From NCBI RefSeq assembly GCF_902706295.1, contig NZ_CACSJJ010000002.1:278321-342320 (forward strand): a stretch of DNA of 64,000 bases. Direction: 5' to 3'. This document shows, in pieces, positions 26,802 to 35,438 of this stretch. The notes beneath the pieces were generated by a model that saw only the letters and a program-made list of their open reading frames with translations, did not search any database and was not told where the DNA came from. The translations under genes were made by a program, and so were the position numbers. The DNA is from Arthrobacter sp. 18067. GTDB lineage: Bacteria; Actinomycetota; Actinomycetes; Actinomycetales; Micrococcaceae. Positions within the stretch are counted from its first letter, which is position 1; each line of letters opens with the position of its first letter.

Positions 26802-26807
26802 AGACTA
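26802..26807 (-). promoter_or_regulatory. -10 element of the RibD-like gene (leaderless)
   Basis: TAGTCT on the minus strand, exactly 6 nt before the ATG at 26795. It lies in the 13-bp gap and slightly overlaps the end of the upstream membrane-protein gene (stop at 26809 borders it). Confidence 0.6.
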
Positions 26808-26808
26808 G

Positions 26809-27699
26809 TCAGTCCGCGGCGGGGTTCCCATACTCCACGCGGACACTGCCGTCGTCCGGCAGGACCACAACGCGGCCCCGCGCCAGGGACCACCCGTCGT
26901 TCAGAAGGAAAATCCGTCCCCCACTGACTACCAGCAGGCGCAACCCCGTGTACCGATACAGCGGCGCCGCCTCCGAACCCGCCGACTCTTCCCGGACATT
27001 GGGTGCCGTGACCGCCAGCCGCTCCTTGCTGTAGACGACAGCGGTGGGCAGCAAGCTTGAGCGTTCCTGGTAATCGAGTGCTGCGCCCCGCCCCAGGGCC
27101 TGGGCGTAATCGGACGTGCCCCAAAAGAGCAACAGCGTGACGAGTACGAAGACCAGGGACCGCTCCAGGGCCCTGGGCGTGATCCTCAGGGCCCGCCCCG
27201 AGGGCTCTACAGCGCGGCGACGCACACTCAGTCCCCACGCCCCGACAACCAGGCCTCCAGCGATCAGGAACGGAGCGTAGAGCACGATTTGCCCAGGACG
27301 CGCAGAGATCGCCAGCCACATCACTGCCGCGTAGGCGAAGCCGAGAAACATCACGATGGTGGCGGTCAGACGGACAGGCTTCCTGTGCCGGCCCGCCTCA
27401 AGGAGACGGGATACTGCCCGATCCAGCATGAGCCAAAGCAAACCAATGACCACCAGCCAGGCCAACGGCTGGAACAGCGATTGGATGCTCCTCAGGATAA
27501 AGTCCTGAACCGTGTAGCCGAACAGGCTGACATCCAAGCCCATTGCTTTGGCCTGCGCATCCGTACGTGCCCAACCGAAGTAGACCAACAATGCCGTGGC
27601 TACAGTCAACGGCGGACCGATGACGGAGAGGACCTCAAGGGTCCTTTGCCAACGGGTGTTGATGATGCTGCGCTCTTCGGGTTCCTGCACCGTGCTCAC
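26809..27699 (-). CDS. Membrane protein of unknown function
   Basis: A 296-residue protein that I do not assign to a family. Hydrophobic helices are visible at about 25-45, 80-100, 112-135, 140-160 and 190-210. They are followed by a C-terminal soluble part of about 85 residues containing SSLLPTAVVYSKERLAV and the repeated valine-rich strand YTGLRLLVVSGGRIFLLNDGW. The N-terminus up to residue 15 is polar. The start is GTG 27699, overlapping the stop of the upstream lipoprotein gene in a GTGA, so the two are translationally coupled. A role in envelope maintenance or sensing is possible but unsupported. Confidence 0.75.
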   Translation of the reverse strand: MSTVQEPEERSIINTRWQRTLEVLSVIGPPLTVATALLVYFGWARTDAQAKAMGLDVSLFGYTVQDFILRSIQSLFQPLAWLVVIGLLWLMLDRAVSRLLEAGRHRKPVRLTATIVMFLGFAYAAVMWLAISARPGQIVLYAPFLIAGGLVVGAWGLSVRRRAVEPSGRALRITPRALERSLVFVLVTLLLFWGTSDYAQALGRGAALDYQERSSLLPTAVVYSKERLAVTAPNVREESAGSEAAPLYRYTGLRLLVVSGGRIFLLNDGWSLARGRVVVLPDDGSVRVEYGNPAAD

Positions 27700-28691
27700 G
27701 GGGCGGCCGTCGGGGTTGCTTCACCAGGGGGTAGCGTTGCGGGCGGACTGGAGGGTGCCTCGGAGGACGGGGCTGGGCTGGAACTCTCCGTAGGTACGGG
27801 CGCGCTTGTGGAACCACCCGGGTCGTCATAGAAGAAGGTCCCTGTTCCGGCGATATCCACTGTGTCCGTGATGGAGATCCGGATCGAGTCCCGGCCACCG
27901 GACGGAGGCATCCGTAGATACACCGGCTGGTAGTCGTCCCTGGTGCCGACAAATTCAGCGTCCACCGCAACGCCGTCGAAGAGCACGTCACCCACACGCA
28001 CGTAGTACCCGTCCAAGCGAACAATAGTGCCGCCCGAACCGGGCCCTGAGGCCCGTGCCGTTCCCGGAATGGGCCTGAGCTCACTGTCAACCACCGTCAG
28101 ACCAACCAGCTGCCGCGGGCACGCTTCACCTTGGCCAGGTTCCACTGTGAAGACCGCACCCGGATTGCTTCGGTGCTGCGCAAGGAGCGTGGCGGACGTG
28201 GCTGCCACCCTGAACTCGAGGCATTGTGTTTGTGAAATCCTTGGCGTGGCGGCGACCGCGATGGACGCCCGTTGCCAGTCTTGCTGGCTTCCACTTTGCA
28301 GCGCCCTGCAGACGGCTGCGCCCGCCAGCCAGACGGCCGCGTCATCGGCGCCTTCCACGCTCTGGGCCAAGGCATCGCATTGGAATTGCTGGAGGAGGAG
28401 GTAACGCTGGCCGGACGTCGGGTCATTGGGTCCGACCGGTCCGATGGGGACCCACCGAACTACGGGCCCTTCCGCCTGGGGTGCGCCAGGACCCGCCGGA
28501 CCAACGGGTTGATTGGCAGTAGGAACGACGGCGGAAGGCATGGGTTGCGCCGATGTACCGGATGCGGAGGACGTGGATCCAGGATCCGACGGTGCGCCGT
28601 CAGAGGAGGGAGGAAGGCAGGCAGAGAGCCCAAGCACCATGACCGGAACAAGTGCCAGTCCGATGGGATGGAAACGGGATTGGCATTTCAT
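27696..28691 (-). CDS. Putative lipoprotein of unknown function
   Basis: A 331-residue exported protein. The N-terminal signal MKCQSRFHPIGLALVP leads to a lipobox LSAC at about residue 25, after which it is rich in Ser/Pro/Gly for about 60 residues. The centre contains a cysteine-bearing globular part of about 170 residues: it mentions no known motif but has CDALAQSVEG, AAVCRALQSG and CLEFRV. The last 40 residues are a Pro/Ser/Ala tail. The cysteines may form disulfides outside the cell. It overlaps the membrane-protein gene by 4 nt, suggesting both products act together at the envelope. Confidence 0.75.
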   Translation of the reverse strand: MKCQSRFHPIGLALVPVMVLGLSACLPPSSDGAPSDPGSTSSASGTSAQPMPSAVVPTANQPVGPAGPGAPQAEGPVVRWVPIGPVGPNDPTSGQRYLLLQQFQCDALAQSVEGADDAAVWLAGAAVCRALQSGSQQDWQRASIAVAATPRISQTQCLEFRVAATSATLLAQHRSNPGAVFTVEPGQGEACPRQLVGLTVVDSELRPIPGTARASGPGSGGTIVRLDGYYVRVGDVLFDGVAVDAEFVGTRDDYQPVYLRMPPSGGRDSIRISITDTVDIAGTGTFFYDDPGGSTSAPVPTESSSPAPSSEAPSSPPATLPPGEATPTAAP

Positions 28692-28731
28692 GACAGCCCC
28701 ACATCTGCCGGATCACAACCACGCAGTTACG

Positions 28732-28737
28732 TGTATA
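28732..28737 (-). promoter_or_regulatory. Candidate -10 of the lipoprotein operon
   Basis: TATACA on the minus strand, about 40 nt before the lipoprotein ATG. It is near consensus, but the -35 region is weak. The 28692-28787 gap otherwise shows nothing clear. Confidence 0.4.
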
Positions 28738-28787
28738 ACCACACTGCTGATTATTCTCCCGAATGGGCGTGACTGCCAGAGAGCCGG

Positions 28788-29009
28788 CTACTTTCCGAAG
28801 TACGGAACGATGAGGTAGATGCCGAAGAGCACAGCCGCGCCACAGACAGCGAAGCACGCGTAGGCAAGTGAACGCATGAGTCCCGGCGACTTCTGCTGTG
28901 CGTCACCGGCGATGGCCGTGAGACGCACACCCAGCGAATACAGGACCACAAGTGTCACCGCGGAGAAGAGGGTTACTCCAGCTACCTGCAGCAATTCCAA
29001 CCATTTCAT
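28788..29009 (-). CDS. Small two-helix membrane protein downstream of PiT
   Basis: A 73-residue protein with two clear membrane helices (about residues 7-29 and 46-68) linked by a short polar loop with DAQQKS. Its start overlaps the PiT stop by 4 nt (ATGA), so it is translated with the transporter. Similar small proteins accompany PiT genes in related actinobacteria. I infer a stabilising or regulatory partner of the transporter; no catalytic motif is present. Confidence 0.8.
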   Translation of the reverse strand: MKWLELLQVAGVTLFSAVTLVVLYSLGVRLTAIAGDAQQKSPGLMRSLAYACFAVCGAAVLFGIYLIVPYFGK

Positions 29010-30211
29010 CGCTGCACATCCTTACTCGGCGTGGTCTTTCGAGACTTCTTTTTCTTCCGGAAACGGACAGCGTGCCCGGCTTCCTCCACCTCGACGGCGT
29101 TGTGGTGGCCAACATGCGACCTCCGCGAGACAACGAACATGAACAGGACCGCCGCTGTACCAGCCACGGCGGCAATGATGACGCCCACCACGCCGGTGCC
29201 CACCAGCAGGGCCGTCAACGCACCAACAATGGCCGAGGCCGGGAGGGTAAAGAGCCACCCCAGGGCAATCTTGCCTGCAGTGCCCCAGCGAACTGAAGTT
29301 CCTTTGCGGCCCAGGCCGGAGCCGATGACCGAGCCCGAGGCGACCTGCGTTGTGGAGAGGGCGAAGCCCAGGTGCGAAGAAGCCAAAATAGCTGACGCGG
29401 TGCTGGTTTCTGCGGAGAATCCCTGGGCAGGCTTCACTTCGGTCAGGCCCGATCCCATGGTTCGGATGATGCGCCAGCCGCCTGCATAGGTACCGATGGC
29501 GATGGCGAACGCACAGGCCGCGATAACCCAGAACTGCGGGCCGCTGCCAGGAGCCTGGGTACCGGCCGCAATAAGGACAAGAGTGATGATGCCCATGGTC
29601 TTCTGGGCATCATTCGTGCCGTGCGCCAGGGCAACCAGGCTGGACGTGAAAATCTGTCCGGTACGGAATCCGCCACGTTTCTGGGTGAGCTTGTCGCCGG
29701 TCTCCGGATCATGCCGTGAGGTAAGCGCATAGGCGAGGCGGGTGCAGAGGTACGCCACAAGGCCGGCGATGAGGGGCGCGAAAATTGCTGGCAGGATGAC
29801 TTTCTGCAGCACGGTTTCAAAATTGATGGAATGGAATCCGATGCCCACCACCGCTGCGCCGATCAGGCCGCCGAACAATGCGTGCGAGGAACTTGACGGC
29901 AGGCCCTTGAGCCACGTGACCATGTTCCAGAGCACTGCCCCCATGAGTCCGGCAAAAATGATGTCCGGAGTGATGTGGATGCCGTCCGAGCCTTCCCGGA
30001 TCAGCCCGCCGGAAATGGTCTTGGCCACTTCCGTGGAAAGGAAGGCGCCGACGAGGTTGAGCACGGCTGCCAGGGCTACAGCCGTCTTGGGCTTGATCGC
30101 CCCCGTAGCGATGGGCGTGGCCATCGCATTGGCAGTGTCGTGAAAACCGTTGGTGAAGTCAAAGAATAGGGCCAACGCTATTACCAGCGCGACCATGAAG
30201 GTGATATCCAC
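29006..30211 (-). CDS. Inorganic phosphate transporter, PiT family
   Basis: A 401-residue membrane protein of the low-affinity, proton- or cation-coupled phosphate uptake family. Both duplicated signature motifs are present: FTNGFHDTANAMAT near residues 18-32 and ALAHGTNDAQKTMG near 195-210. About ten membrane helices surround them, and the C-terminal tail is basic (RKKKKSRK). The GTG at 30211 is the longest reading that begins close to the first helix; an ATG five codons in is an alternative. Neither has a clear ribosome site. It forms an operon with the 73-residue membrane protein. Substrate is phosphate or metal-phosphate by family. Confidence 0.93.
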   Translation of the reverse strand: MDITFMVALVIALALFFDFTNGFHDTANAMATPIATGAIKPKTAVALAAVLNLVGAFLSTEVAKTISGGLIREGSDGIHITPDIIFAGLMGAVLWNMVTWLKGLPSSSSHALFGGLIGAAVVGIGFHSINFETVLQKVILPAIFAPLIAGLVAYLCTRLAYALTSRHDPETGDKLTQKRGGFRTGQIFTSSLVALAHGTNDAQKTMGIITLVLIAAGTQAPGSGPQFWVIAACAFAIAIGTYAGGWRIIRTMGSGLTEVKPAQGFSAETSTASAILASSHLGFALSTTQVASGSVIGSGLGRKGTSVRWGTAGKIALGWLFTLPASAIVGALTALLVGTGVVGVIIAAVAGTAAVLFMFVVSRRSHVGHHNAVEVEEAGHAVRFRKKKKSRKTTPSKDVQR

Positions 30212-30392
30212 CTGTTGCCCAATCTGCAGAGTCGTCGACGTTCAGCAGTTTCACTTCCCCATACCTGCCATCCACAGCATAGTTCAGCAATTGTTCAACT
30301 GACTCGGCTTGCGGGATTCACTCTGGCGGGCTTGAAACCTTAAGAATCCTACGTGCCTTACGGTGAGCGGACAAACGTACCGGAGCTGCCAT

Positions 30393-30917
30393 TCACCCCA
30401 GGTAGGCCCTTACGGCCGCAAGGTCGCGACGGGACAGTCCCTTGCGGGGATCAGGTGAGATGCAAAGCACACGATCGTGCTGGTATTCAGCCCAGGACCG
30501 GGCCTCGGATTCCTGGCTGAGCTGGTCGTCCAGCCAAATGATCCGCTCGCTGCCCGTTGCAGCAAGATCCTTCTGGAGGGCCACGAGCTTCCACCATTCG
30601 GAGGCCTGGTCCCAGCCTTGGCTGGACAAGACCGGCCAGTCCTGTCCCCTGAGCCCTATGGCTGGGCAGAGAAACTCCGGAGCGAGGCGCTCCCATGTAG
30701 TCAGCCAGACGAAACGCGCGGCCGGATGTTCGGCAAGGTCATTAAGCTCGGCCACCAGTTCGGGTGCGAAGGCGACCTCAAGGATGCCGGCGTCGGCGAT
30801 GGTCCATTCGCCACCCCAATCAGTGGTACCCATGGGGCTGAACGGGTTCACGACGCCGTCGACGTCCAAATAAATCGACACCGGCACAACGGCGTTTTCC
30901 TCGAAACCCACGTTCAC
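30393..30917 (-). CDS. HAD-domain protein (Swiss-army-knife RNA-repair type)
   Basis: A 174-residue compact HAD-like protein. Motif I is YLDVDGVVNP with D18 and D20. A TTWE segment near 94 and WLDDQ near 148 occupy the positions of motif II and the acidic motif IV. This small HAD group is annotated in databases as a domain seen in RNA-repair proteins, but stand-alone members are uncharacterised phosphatase-like proteins. A purine-rich GGGGAGGGGGA precedes the GTG at 30917; a second GTG two codons in is possible. The next gene upstream, kynA, is divergent. Confidence 0.8.
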   Translation of the reverse strand: MNVGFEENAVVPVSIYLDVDGVVNPFSPMGTTDWGGEWTIADAGILEVAFAPELVAELNDLAEHPAARFVWLTTWERLAPEFLCPAIGLRGQDWPVLSSQGWDQASEWWKLVALQKDLAATGSERIIWLDDQLSQESEARSWAEYQHDRVLCISPDPRKGLSRRDLAAVRAYLG

Positions 30918-30985
30918 TCCCCCTCCCCAACGATTGAACTTCAGCCTACGGGACGGGACCAGCGTGATCAGAAGAAATCAAACTC

Positions 30986-31013
30986 TTGACGTTCGTCATG
31001 GAAGTGATAATCT
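30986..31013 (+). promoter_or_regulatory. kynA promoter with operator palindrome
   Basis: TTGACG (30986-30991), 16 nt, TAATCT (31008-31013), then exactly 6 nt to the kynA ATG, so the mRNA should be leaderless. A perfect inverted repeat TGACG-TT-CGTCA (30987-30998) covers the -35. It is a natural operator for a repressor, most simply the PaaX-like regulator encoded at the end of this operon. Confidence 0.65.
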
Positions 31014-31019
31014 CAAACC

Positions 31020-31889
31020 ATGGAAAAGCCCACAGTCCATTCCGCCCAGAGCGTCCGCGATATCGAGGACACCGTCCGAACTGATTTCCGGCACGCGATG
31101 TCTTATGGCGGGTACCTGGACCTTGACCGCCTGCTCAGCTCCCAGCACCCCCTCAGCAAGCCTGAGCACCACGACGAACTGCTGTTCATCATCCAGCACC
31201 AGACCAGCGAGCTTTGGCTGAAACTGGTCCTGCATGAACTGCTGGAAGCCCGGAGGCTTTTCGACGCTGACAACCTCGGCAAGGCCCTGAAGTGCATCGC
31301 CCGGGTGAAGGCCATCCAGCGCACCATGACCGAGCAGTGGTCCGTCCTCGGTACCCTCACTCCCCGTGAATACGCCCAGTTCCGTGGTTTCCTGGGGAGC
31401 TCATCCGGGTTCCAGTCGTATCAGTACCGCGGTGTTGAATTCCTGCTGGGCAACAAGAACCGTGGGATGCTGCGCGTCTTCGAAAGCGAACCCGAAGCCC
31501 ACGAGCTGCTCAGCACCCTGCTGGAAGAGCACACACTCTACGACGCTTTCCTAAGGGTCCTGGCACGCGCCGGTTATGACATCCCCGCTGACATCCTCGA
31601 GCGGGACACCAGCGAACCTTGGACCTTCCGCAAAGACCTCGTCCCCATTTTCCAAAAGATCTACGAATCGGATGACACCCCGTGGGGCCTCTATGAAGCC
31701 TGCGAAGACCTGGTGGACATTGAAGACAACTTCCAGGCCTGGCGCTTCCGCCACCTCCGGACGGTCCAGCGAACCATCGGTTTCAAGGTGGGCACCGGCG
31801 GATCCTCCGGCGTTGACTTCCTCAAGCGGGCACTGGACCTGACCTTCTTCCCCGAGCTCTACGCCGTACGCACCGAAATCGGCAACTAA
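31020..31889 (+). CDS. kynA: Tryptophan 2,3-dioxygenase
   Basis: A 289-residue heme dioxygenase that opens the indole ring of L-tryptophan to N-formylkynurenine. The family segment MSYGGYLDLDRLLSSQHPLS lies near residues 27-46 (as two overlapping pieces), then FIIQHQTSELWLKL near 60. The heme-ligand region is RHLRTVQRTIGFKVGTGGSS with H245 as the likely axial histidine. The start is fixed by a near-consensus promoter whose -10 ends 6 nt before the ATG. It heads the operon kynA-kynU-PaaX. A formamidase gene is not seen here and must be elsewhere for the pathway to run. Confidence 0.97.
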   Translation: MEKPTVHSAQSVRDIEDTVRTDFRHAMSYGGYLDLDRLLSSQHPLSKPEHHDELLFIIQHQTSELWLKLVLHELLEARRLFDADNLGKALKCIARVKAIQRTMTEQWSVLGTLTPREYAQFRGFLGSSSGFQSYQYRGVEFLLGNKNRGMLRVFESEPEAHELLSTLLEEHTLYDAFLRVLARAGYDIPADILERDTSEPWTFRKDLVPIFQKIYESDDTPWGLYEACEDLVDIEDNFQAWRFRHLRTVQRTIGFKVGTGGSSGVDFLKRALDLTFFPELYAVRTEIGN

Positions 31890-31936
31890 GCAACCATCCG
31901 GACCATCGCCGGCCCAACACTTCCGTAGGAGGAACC

Positions 31937-33175
31937 ATGACCACAGCACAGCAAACCCAACGGCCAACGTCGGCCGAACTGGATGCTGCCGATCCCCTCG
32001 CCGCACAGCGTGACGCCTTCTACACGCCCGACGCCGATCAGCTCACCTCCTATTTGGACGGCAACTCGCTGGGGCGTCCGCTGAAGGTTACGGCAGGAAA
32101 CCTCGCCTCCTTCGTCCACGAGGCCTGGGGCAGCCGCCTCATCCGTGGTTGGGATGAGCAATGGATGGACGAGCCCACTGCTGTGGGTGACCGCATCGGC
32201 GAAGTAACACTTGGGGCCGCCCCGGGACAGACCACTGTTGGCGATTCGACGTCCGTCATGCTGTACAAGATGATCCGCGCGGCAGTGGACGCCCAGCCCG
32301 GCCGGGATGAAATCATCATCGACCGCGATAACTTCCCCACCGACCGGTTCATCATCGAAGGCATCGCCAAGGAGAGGGGTGCGACCATCAAGTGGATAGC
32401 CGCCAACCCTGCCAGCGGTGTCCGGGCGGAAGACCTGGAAGGACTGCTGGGCGAGCGGACCGCCATCGTGGTCCTCAGTCATGTTGCCTACCGCTCCGGT
32501 TTCCTGGCAGATGCCAAGGGGATCACCGCGAAGGTGCACCAAGCCGGTGCCCTGATGCTGTGGGACCTGTGCCATTCCGTTGGCTCCGTGCCCCTGGAAC
32601 TGGACGCGTGGGGCGTGGACCTCGCCGTCGGCTGCACCTACAAGTACCTCAACGGCGGGCCGGGCTCACCCGCTTTCGCCTATGTCAACGCTTCGCAGCA
32701 AGACCGTTTACAGCAACCCATCTGGGGTTGGATGGGTGCAGACAACCCGTTTGGAATGACGGACTCGTACCAGCCGGCGCAGGGTATGCGCCGGTTCATC
32801 ACCGGAACACCTCCGGTGCTGGCCATGCAGCCCCTCAAGGACATGGTGGAACTGATCGCCTCCGTGGGCATGGACGCCGTCCGTGGGAAGTCGATCAAGC
32901 TGACCGAGTACGCAATCGCGCTTTCCGAAGAGTACTTGGTGCCGCTTGGTGCGGAAATCGTGAGTCCCAGGGATCCCGCCGAGCGTGGCTCCCACATCAC
33001 CGTTGACCATCCGCACTTCGCGGATGTCACCGCCAAGCTGTGGGAGAAGGGCGTCATCCCCGATTTCCGGCCCCCTCACGGCCTGCGCATCGGCCTGTCA
33101 CCTTTGAGCACCAGCTACGCCGAGGTTGAGCTGGGAGTCGCAGCCATCCGCGATGCCCTCTCGGAATTGCTGTGA
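31937..33175 (+). CDS. kynU: Kynureninase
   Basis: A 412-residue PLP enzyme that splits L-kynurenine to anthranilate and alanine. The Schiff-base lysine is K236 in GCTYKYLNGGPGSPAF, and the PLP aspartate is in WDLCHSVGSVP about 27 residues before. The N-terminal YLDGNSLGRPL and the later TPPVLAMQPLKDM are family-specific. AGGAGG lies 7 nt before the ATG. The 47-nt gap after kynA and 7-nt gap before the PaaX gene indicate one transcript. Anthranilate would be the end product unless later genes lie elsewhere. Confidence 0.97.
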   Translation: MTTAQQTQRPTSAELDAADPLAAQRDAFYTPDADQLTSYLDGNSLGRPLKVTAGNLASFVHEAWGSRLIRGWDEQWMDEPTAVGDRIGEVTLGAAPGQTTVGDSTSVMLYKMIRAAVDAQPGRDEIIIDRDNFPTDRFIIEGIAKERGATIKWIAANPASGVRAEDLEGLLGERTAIVVLSHVAYRSGFLADAKGITAKVHQAGALMLWDLCHSVGSVPLELDAWGVDLAVGCTYKYLNGGPGSPAFAYVNASQQDRLQQPIWGWMGADNPFGMTDSYQPAQGMRRFITGTPPVLAMQPLKDMVELIASVGMDAVRGKSIKLTEYAIALSEEYLVPLGAEIVSPRDPAERGSHITVDHPHFADVTAKLWEKGVIPDFRPPHGLRIGLSPLSTSYAEVELGVAAIRDALSELL

Positions 33176-33182
33176 GCCGGAA

Positions 33183-34064
33183 ATGAGCGCCGTCCTTGAT
33201 GACATGGACTCCCGCCCCGGGAGTACAACCTCGCTGCTCCGCACTGTCATTGGCCTGTATCTGCGTGATGCCGGGGGGTGGATGTCCGCCAAGGACATAG
33301 TCACGCTCATGGAAGCGTTGGGTACGTCCGGAACAGTAACCCGGACGGCCCTGGGCCGGCTGCGAAAGAAAGATGTGGTGTTGCAGGAGGCCCGCGATGG
33401 TGTCGCCGGGTTCACGCTTACCGAGGGCGCTGCAACCATGTTGGCCCGCGGCGACCGCCGGATCTACAACCCTCGCAGCATGTCAGGGTCGGATCCTTGG
33501 TGCTTGATCTCTTTCTCCATTCCGGAGACGGAGCGCGAGAAGCGGCACCAGCTTCGGCGCAGGCTCCACTGGATCGGTTGCGGAACCGTGGCCGCCGGCC
33601 TGTGGATCTGTCCTGACTCGCTGCGTGTGGAAGTAGAGGAAATTCTTGCCGACCTTGAGCTGCGGGCCATGGCCACCATCTTCGTGACGGAAACCCCGCT
33701 GGTGGGTGGCAGCCTCCGGGATGCTGCGTCCAAGTGGTGGGACCTGGATGCAGTGGCCGAATTGCACAAGGATTTTATCCGTGAGCACGGTTCGGGCAGC
33801 GATCACGGACCGGACAGTCCAGTGAATGCCGGCGACGTGGTGGAGCCTTCCCCTGACGCCTTTTCCACGTATGTCCAGTGCATTGACCGTTGGCGGATCA
33901 TTCCCTACCTCGACCCCGGGTTGCCGGCGGCATTCCTGCCTGCGGACTGGCCCGGGGCCGATGGTGCGGCTTTGTTCAGCCGGATTGTTGCCAGCTACGC
34001 CGAACCCAGCGCACAGTTCGTGCGCAACACATTGCTGGAAACTGCCGGCGCTGCGGTGTCCTGA
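33183..34064 (+). CDS. PaaX-family transcriptional regulator
   Basis: A 293-residue regulator. The N-terminal winged helix covers about residues 15-85 (TVIGLYLRDAGGWMSAKDIV, then SGTVTRTALGRLRKKDVV). The central PaaX domain contains WCLISFSIPETEREKRHQLRRRL in parts, and the C-terminal PaaX-like C domain ends with DPGLPAAFLPADWPG. The best known member represses phenylacetate genes and is released by phenylacetyl-CoA. In this position, 7 nt after kynU, the likely targets are the kyn genes, and a pathway intermediate (kynurenine or anthranilate-CoA) would be the effector. The ATG 33183 was chosen: an upstream in-frame start lies inside kynU. It ends 3 nt from the convergent MFS gene. Confidence 0.9.
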   Translation: MSAVLDDMDSRPGSTTSLLRTVIGLYLRDAGGWMSAKDIVTLMEALGTSGTVTRTALGRLRKKDVVLQEARDGVAGFTLTEGAATMLARGDRRIYNPRSMSGSDPWCLISFSIPETEREKRHQLRRRLHWIGCGTVAAGLWICPDSLRVEVEEILADLELRAMATIFVTETPLVGGSLRDAASKWWDLDAVAELHKDFIREHGSGSDHGPDSPVNAGDVVEPSPDAFSTYVQCIDRWRIIPYLDPGLPAAFLPADWPGADGAALFSRIVASYAEPSAQFVRNTLLETAGAAVS

Positions 34065-34067
34065 CTG

Positions 34068-35396
34068 CTAGGTCCGGTTTCTGGTTGAGACTCCCCGCCA
34101 GTACGGCTCGCCGAGATCTTCGATAGGCGTCTTGGCCGTCTCCCGTGAGAAGAAGGCAGCAACACCGGCGATAGTCATGCACAGGACCGCGAAGCCAGCC
34201 ACCGGGAGCCAGCCGTCGTGTCCTTTGCCGAGGATCAGGCCCGCGATCAGGGGCGCGAATCCCGCCACTACCAAACCCAGCTGGTTGCCTAAGGCCATGC
34301 CGGAATACCGAACCGGGGCGGCAAAGAGTTCTGCGAAATAAGCGGGCCAGATCCCGTTGAAGCAGGAGTAGAGCAGGGTCATGTTGACAAAAGCCGCTGC
34401 GAAGACCAGAAGGATGTTGCCGGTGGACAACGCCCCGAAGTAGGCGAAGATCGTGACCGAGCACCCGATGGCTGCCGTCAAGAGGAGCGGCCTGCGGCCC
34501 ACCCGGTCCGAGAGCTTGGCGGTCAAGGGCATCACGAACATCGATAATCCGATTGCTACGGCATTGACCGTAAGGATCGACGCCTTGTCGAACCCTGCAG
34601 CGCCGGTTGCATAGGAGAGGCCGAATACCGTGAAGATGGTCTGCATGACCGACATGATGGACATCCCAACTACGCGGACGACGTCTGCGGATTGGAAGCG
34701 CAGGACTTCCCGGAGCGGCATGGGTGCAACCGCCTGTCGGTCTTTGGCTGCCTCGAACACGGGTGTCTCGTCCAAGTGCGTCCTCACCCAGTAAGCGATG
34801 GCCAGGACAACAATTGACAACCAGAACGGGATGCGCCAACCCCAGCTCATGAGGGCTTCGGTCGGCAACGCAGCAACAGGGATGAACACCAGCGTGGCGA
34901 GTACCATCCCTGAGGCGTATCCGGTCATGACGAAGCTGGTGAAGAACCCGCGGCGCCCTTCCGGAGAATGCTCCAAAGTCAGCGTGGAGGCGCCGGCGGA
35001 GAATCCCTGTGCCAGGCGGCCAAGCACCAACAGGATGGGCGCCCAGACGCCGATCTGGCTGTAACTGGGAAGGAAGCCGATGCCAAGAGACGCGAGTCCC
35101 ATAACGCCCAGAGTGATGAACAGAATCCTCTTCCGGCCGAGTTTGTCGCCGAAATGGCCCATCACCAGCCCACCCACCGGACGGGCCACATACGCCACGC
35201 CAAAGGTGGCGAAAGCGCCGATCAGGCCGACGGCGGGATCCTCGGACGGGAAGAACAGTGGTCCGAAGACCAACGCAGCGGCGGAGCCGTAGATAAAGAA
35301 GTCGTAGTACTCAAGCGTGCTTCCCAAGAAGGAGGCGAGGGCCGCTTTACCAGGGGTCTTACGCAACGTTGAAGGCTGCTGGGTTGATGTTGACAT
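34068..35396 (-). CDS. MHS-family MFS transporter (metabolite:H+ symporter)
   Basis: A 442-residue transporter with 12 predicted helices. The opening SFLGSTLEYYDFFIYGSAAA is diagnostic of the metabolite:H+ symporter family, and GHFGDKLGRKRIL forms the MFS loop motif. Members take up citrate, shikimate, alpha-ketoglutarate, betaine or aromatic acids. It carries AAAGGAG 7 nt before its ATG. It lies downstream of, and in line with, the Dabb-flavoprotein-SDR genes, so it probably imports the substrate of that pathway. A 42-nt gap separates it from the Dabb gene. Confidence 0.9.
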   Translation of the reverse strand: MSTSTQQPSTLRKTPGKAALASFLGSTLEYYDFFIYGSAAALVFGPLFFPSEDPAVGLIGAFATFGVAYVARPVGGLVMGHFGDKLGRKRILFITLGVMGLASLGIGFLPSYSQIGVWAPILLVLGRLAQGFSAGASTLTLEHSPEGRRGFFTSFVMTGYASGMVLATLVFIPVAALPTEALMSWGWRIPFWLSIVVLAIAYWVRTHLDETPVFEAAKDRQAVAPMPLREVLRFQSADVVRVVGMSIMSVMQTIFTVFGLSYATGAAGFDKASILTVNAVAIGLSMFVMPLTAKLSDRVGRRPLLLTAAIGCSVTIFAYFGALSTGNILLVFAAAFVNMTLLYSCFNGIWPAYFAELFAAPVRYSGMALGNQLGLVVAGFAPLIAGLILGKGHDGWLPVAGFAVLCMTIAGVAAFFSRETAKTPIEDLGEPYWRGVSTRNRT

Positions 35397-35438
35397 GGCG
35401 ATTCTCCTTTGAATGCGCAGGTTCGAACAGCTCGAAAG

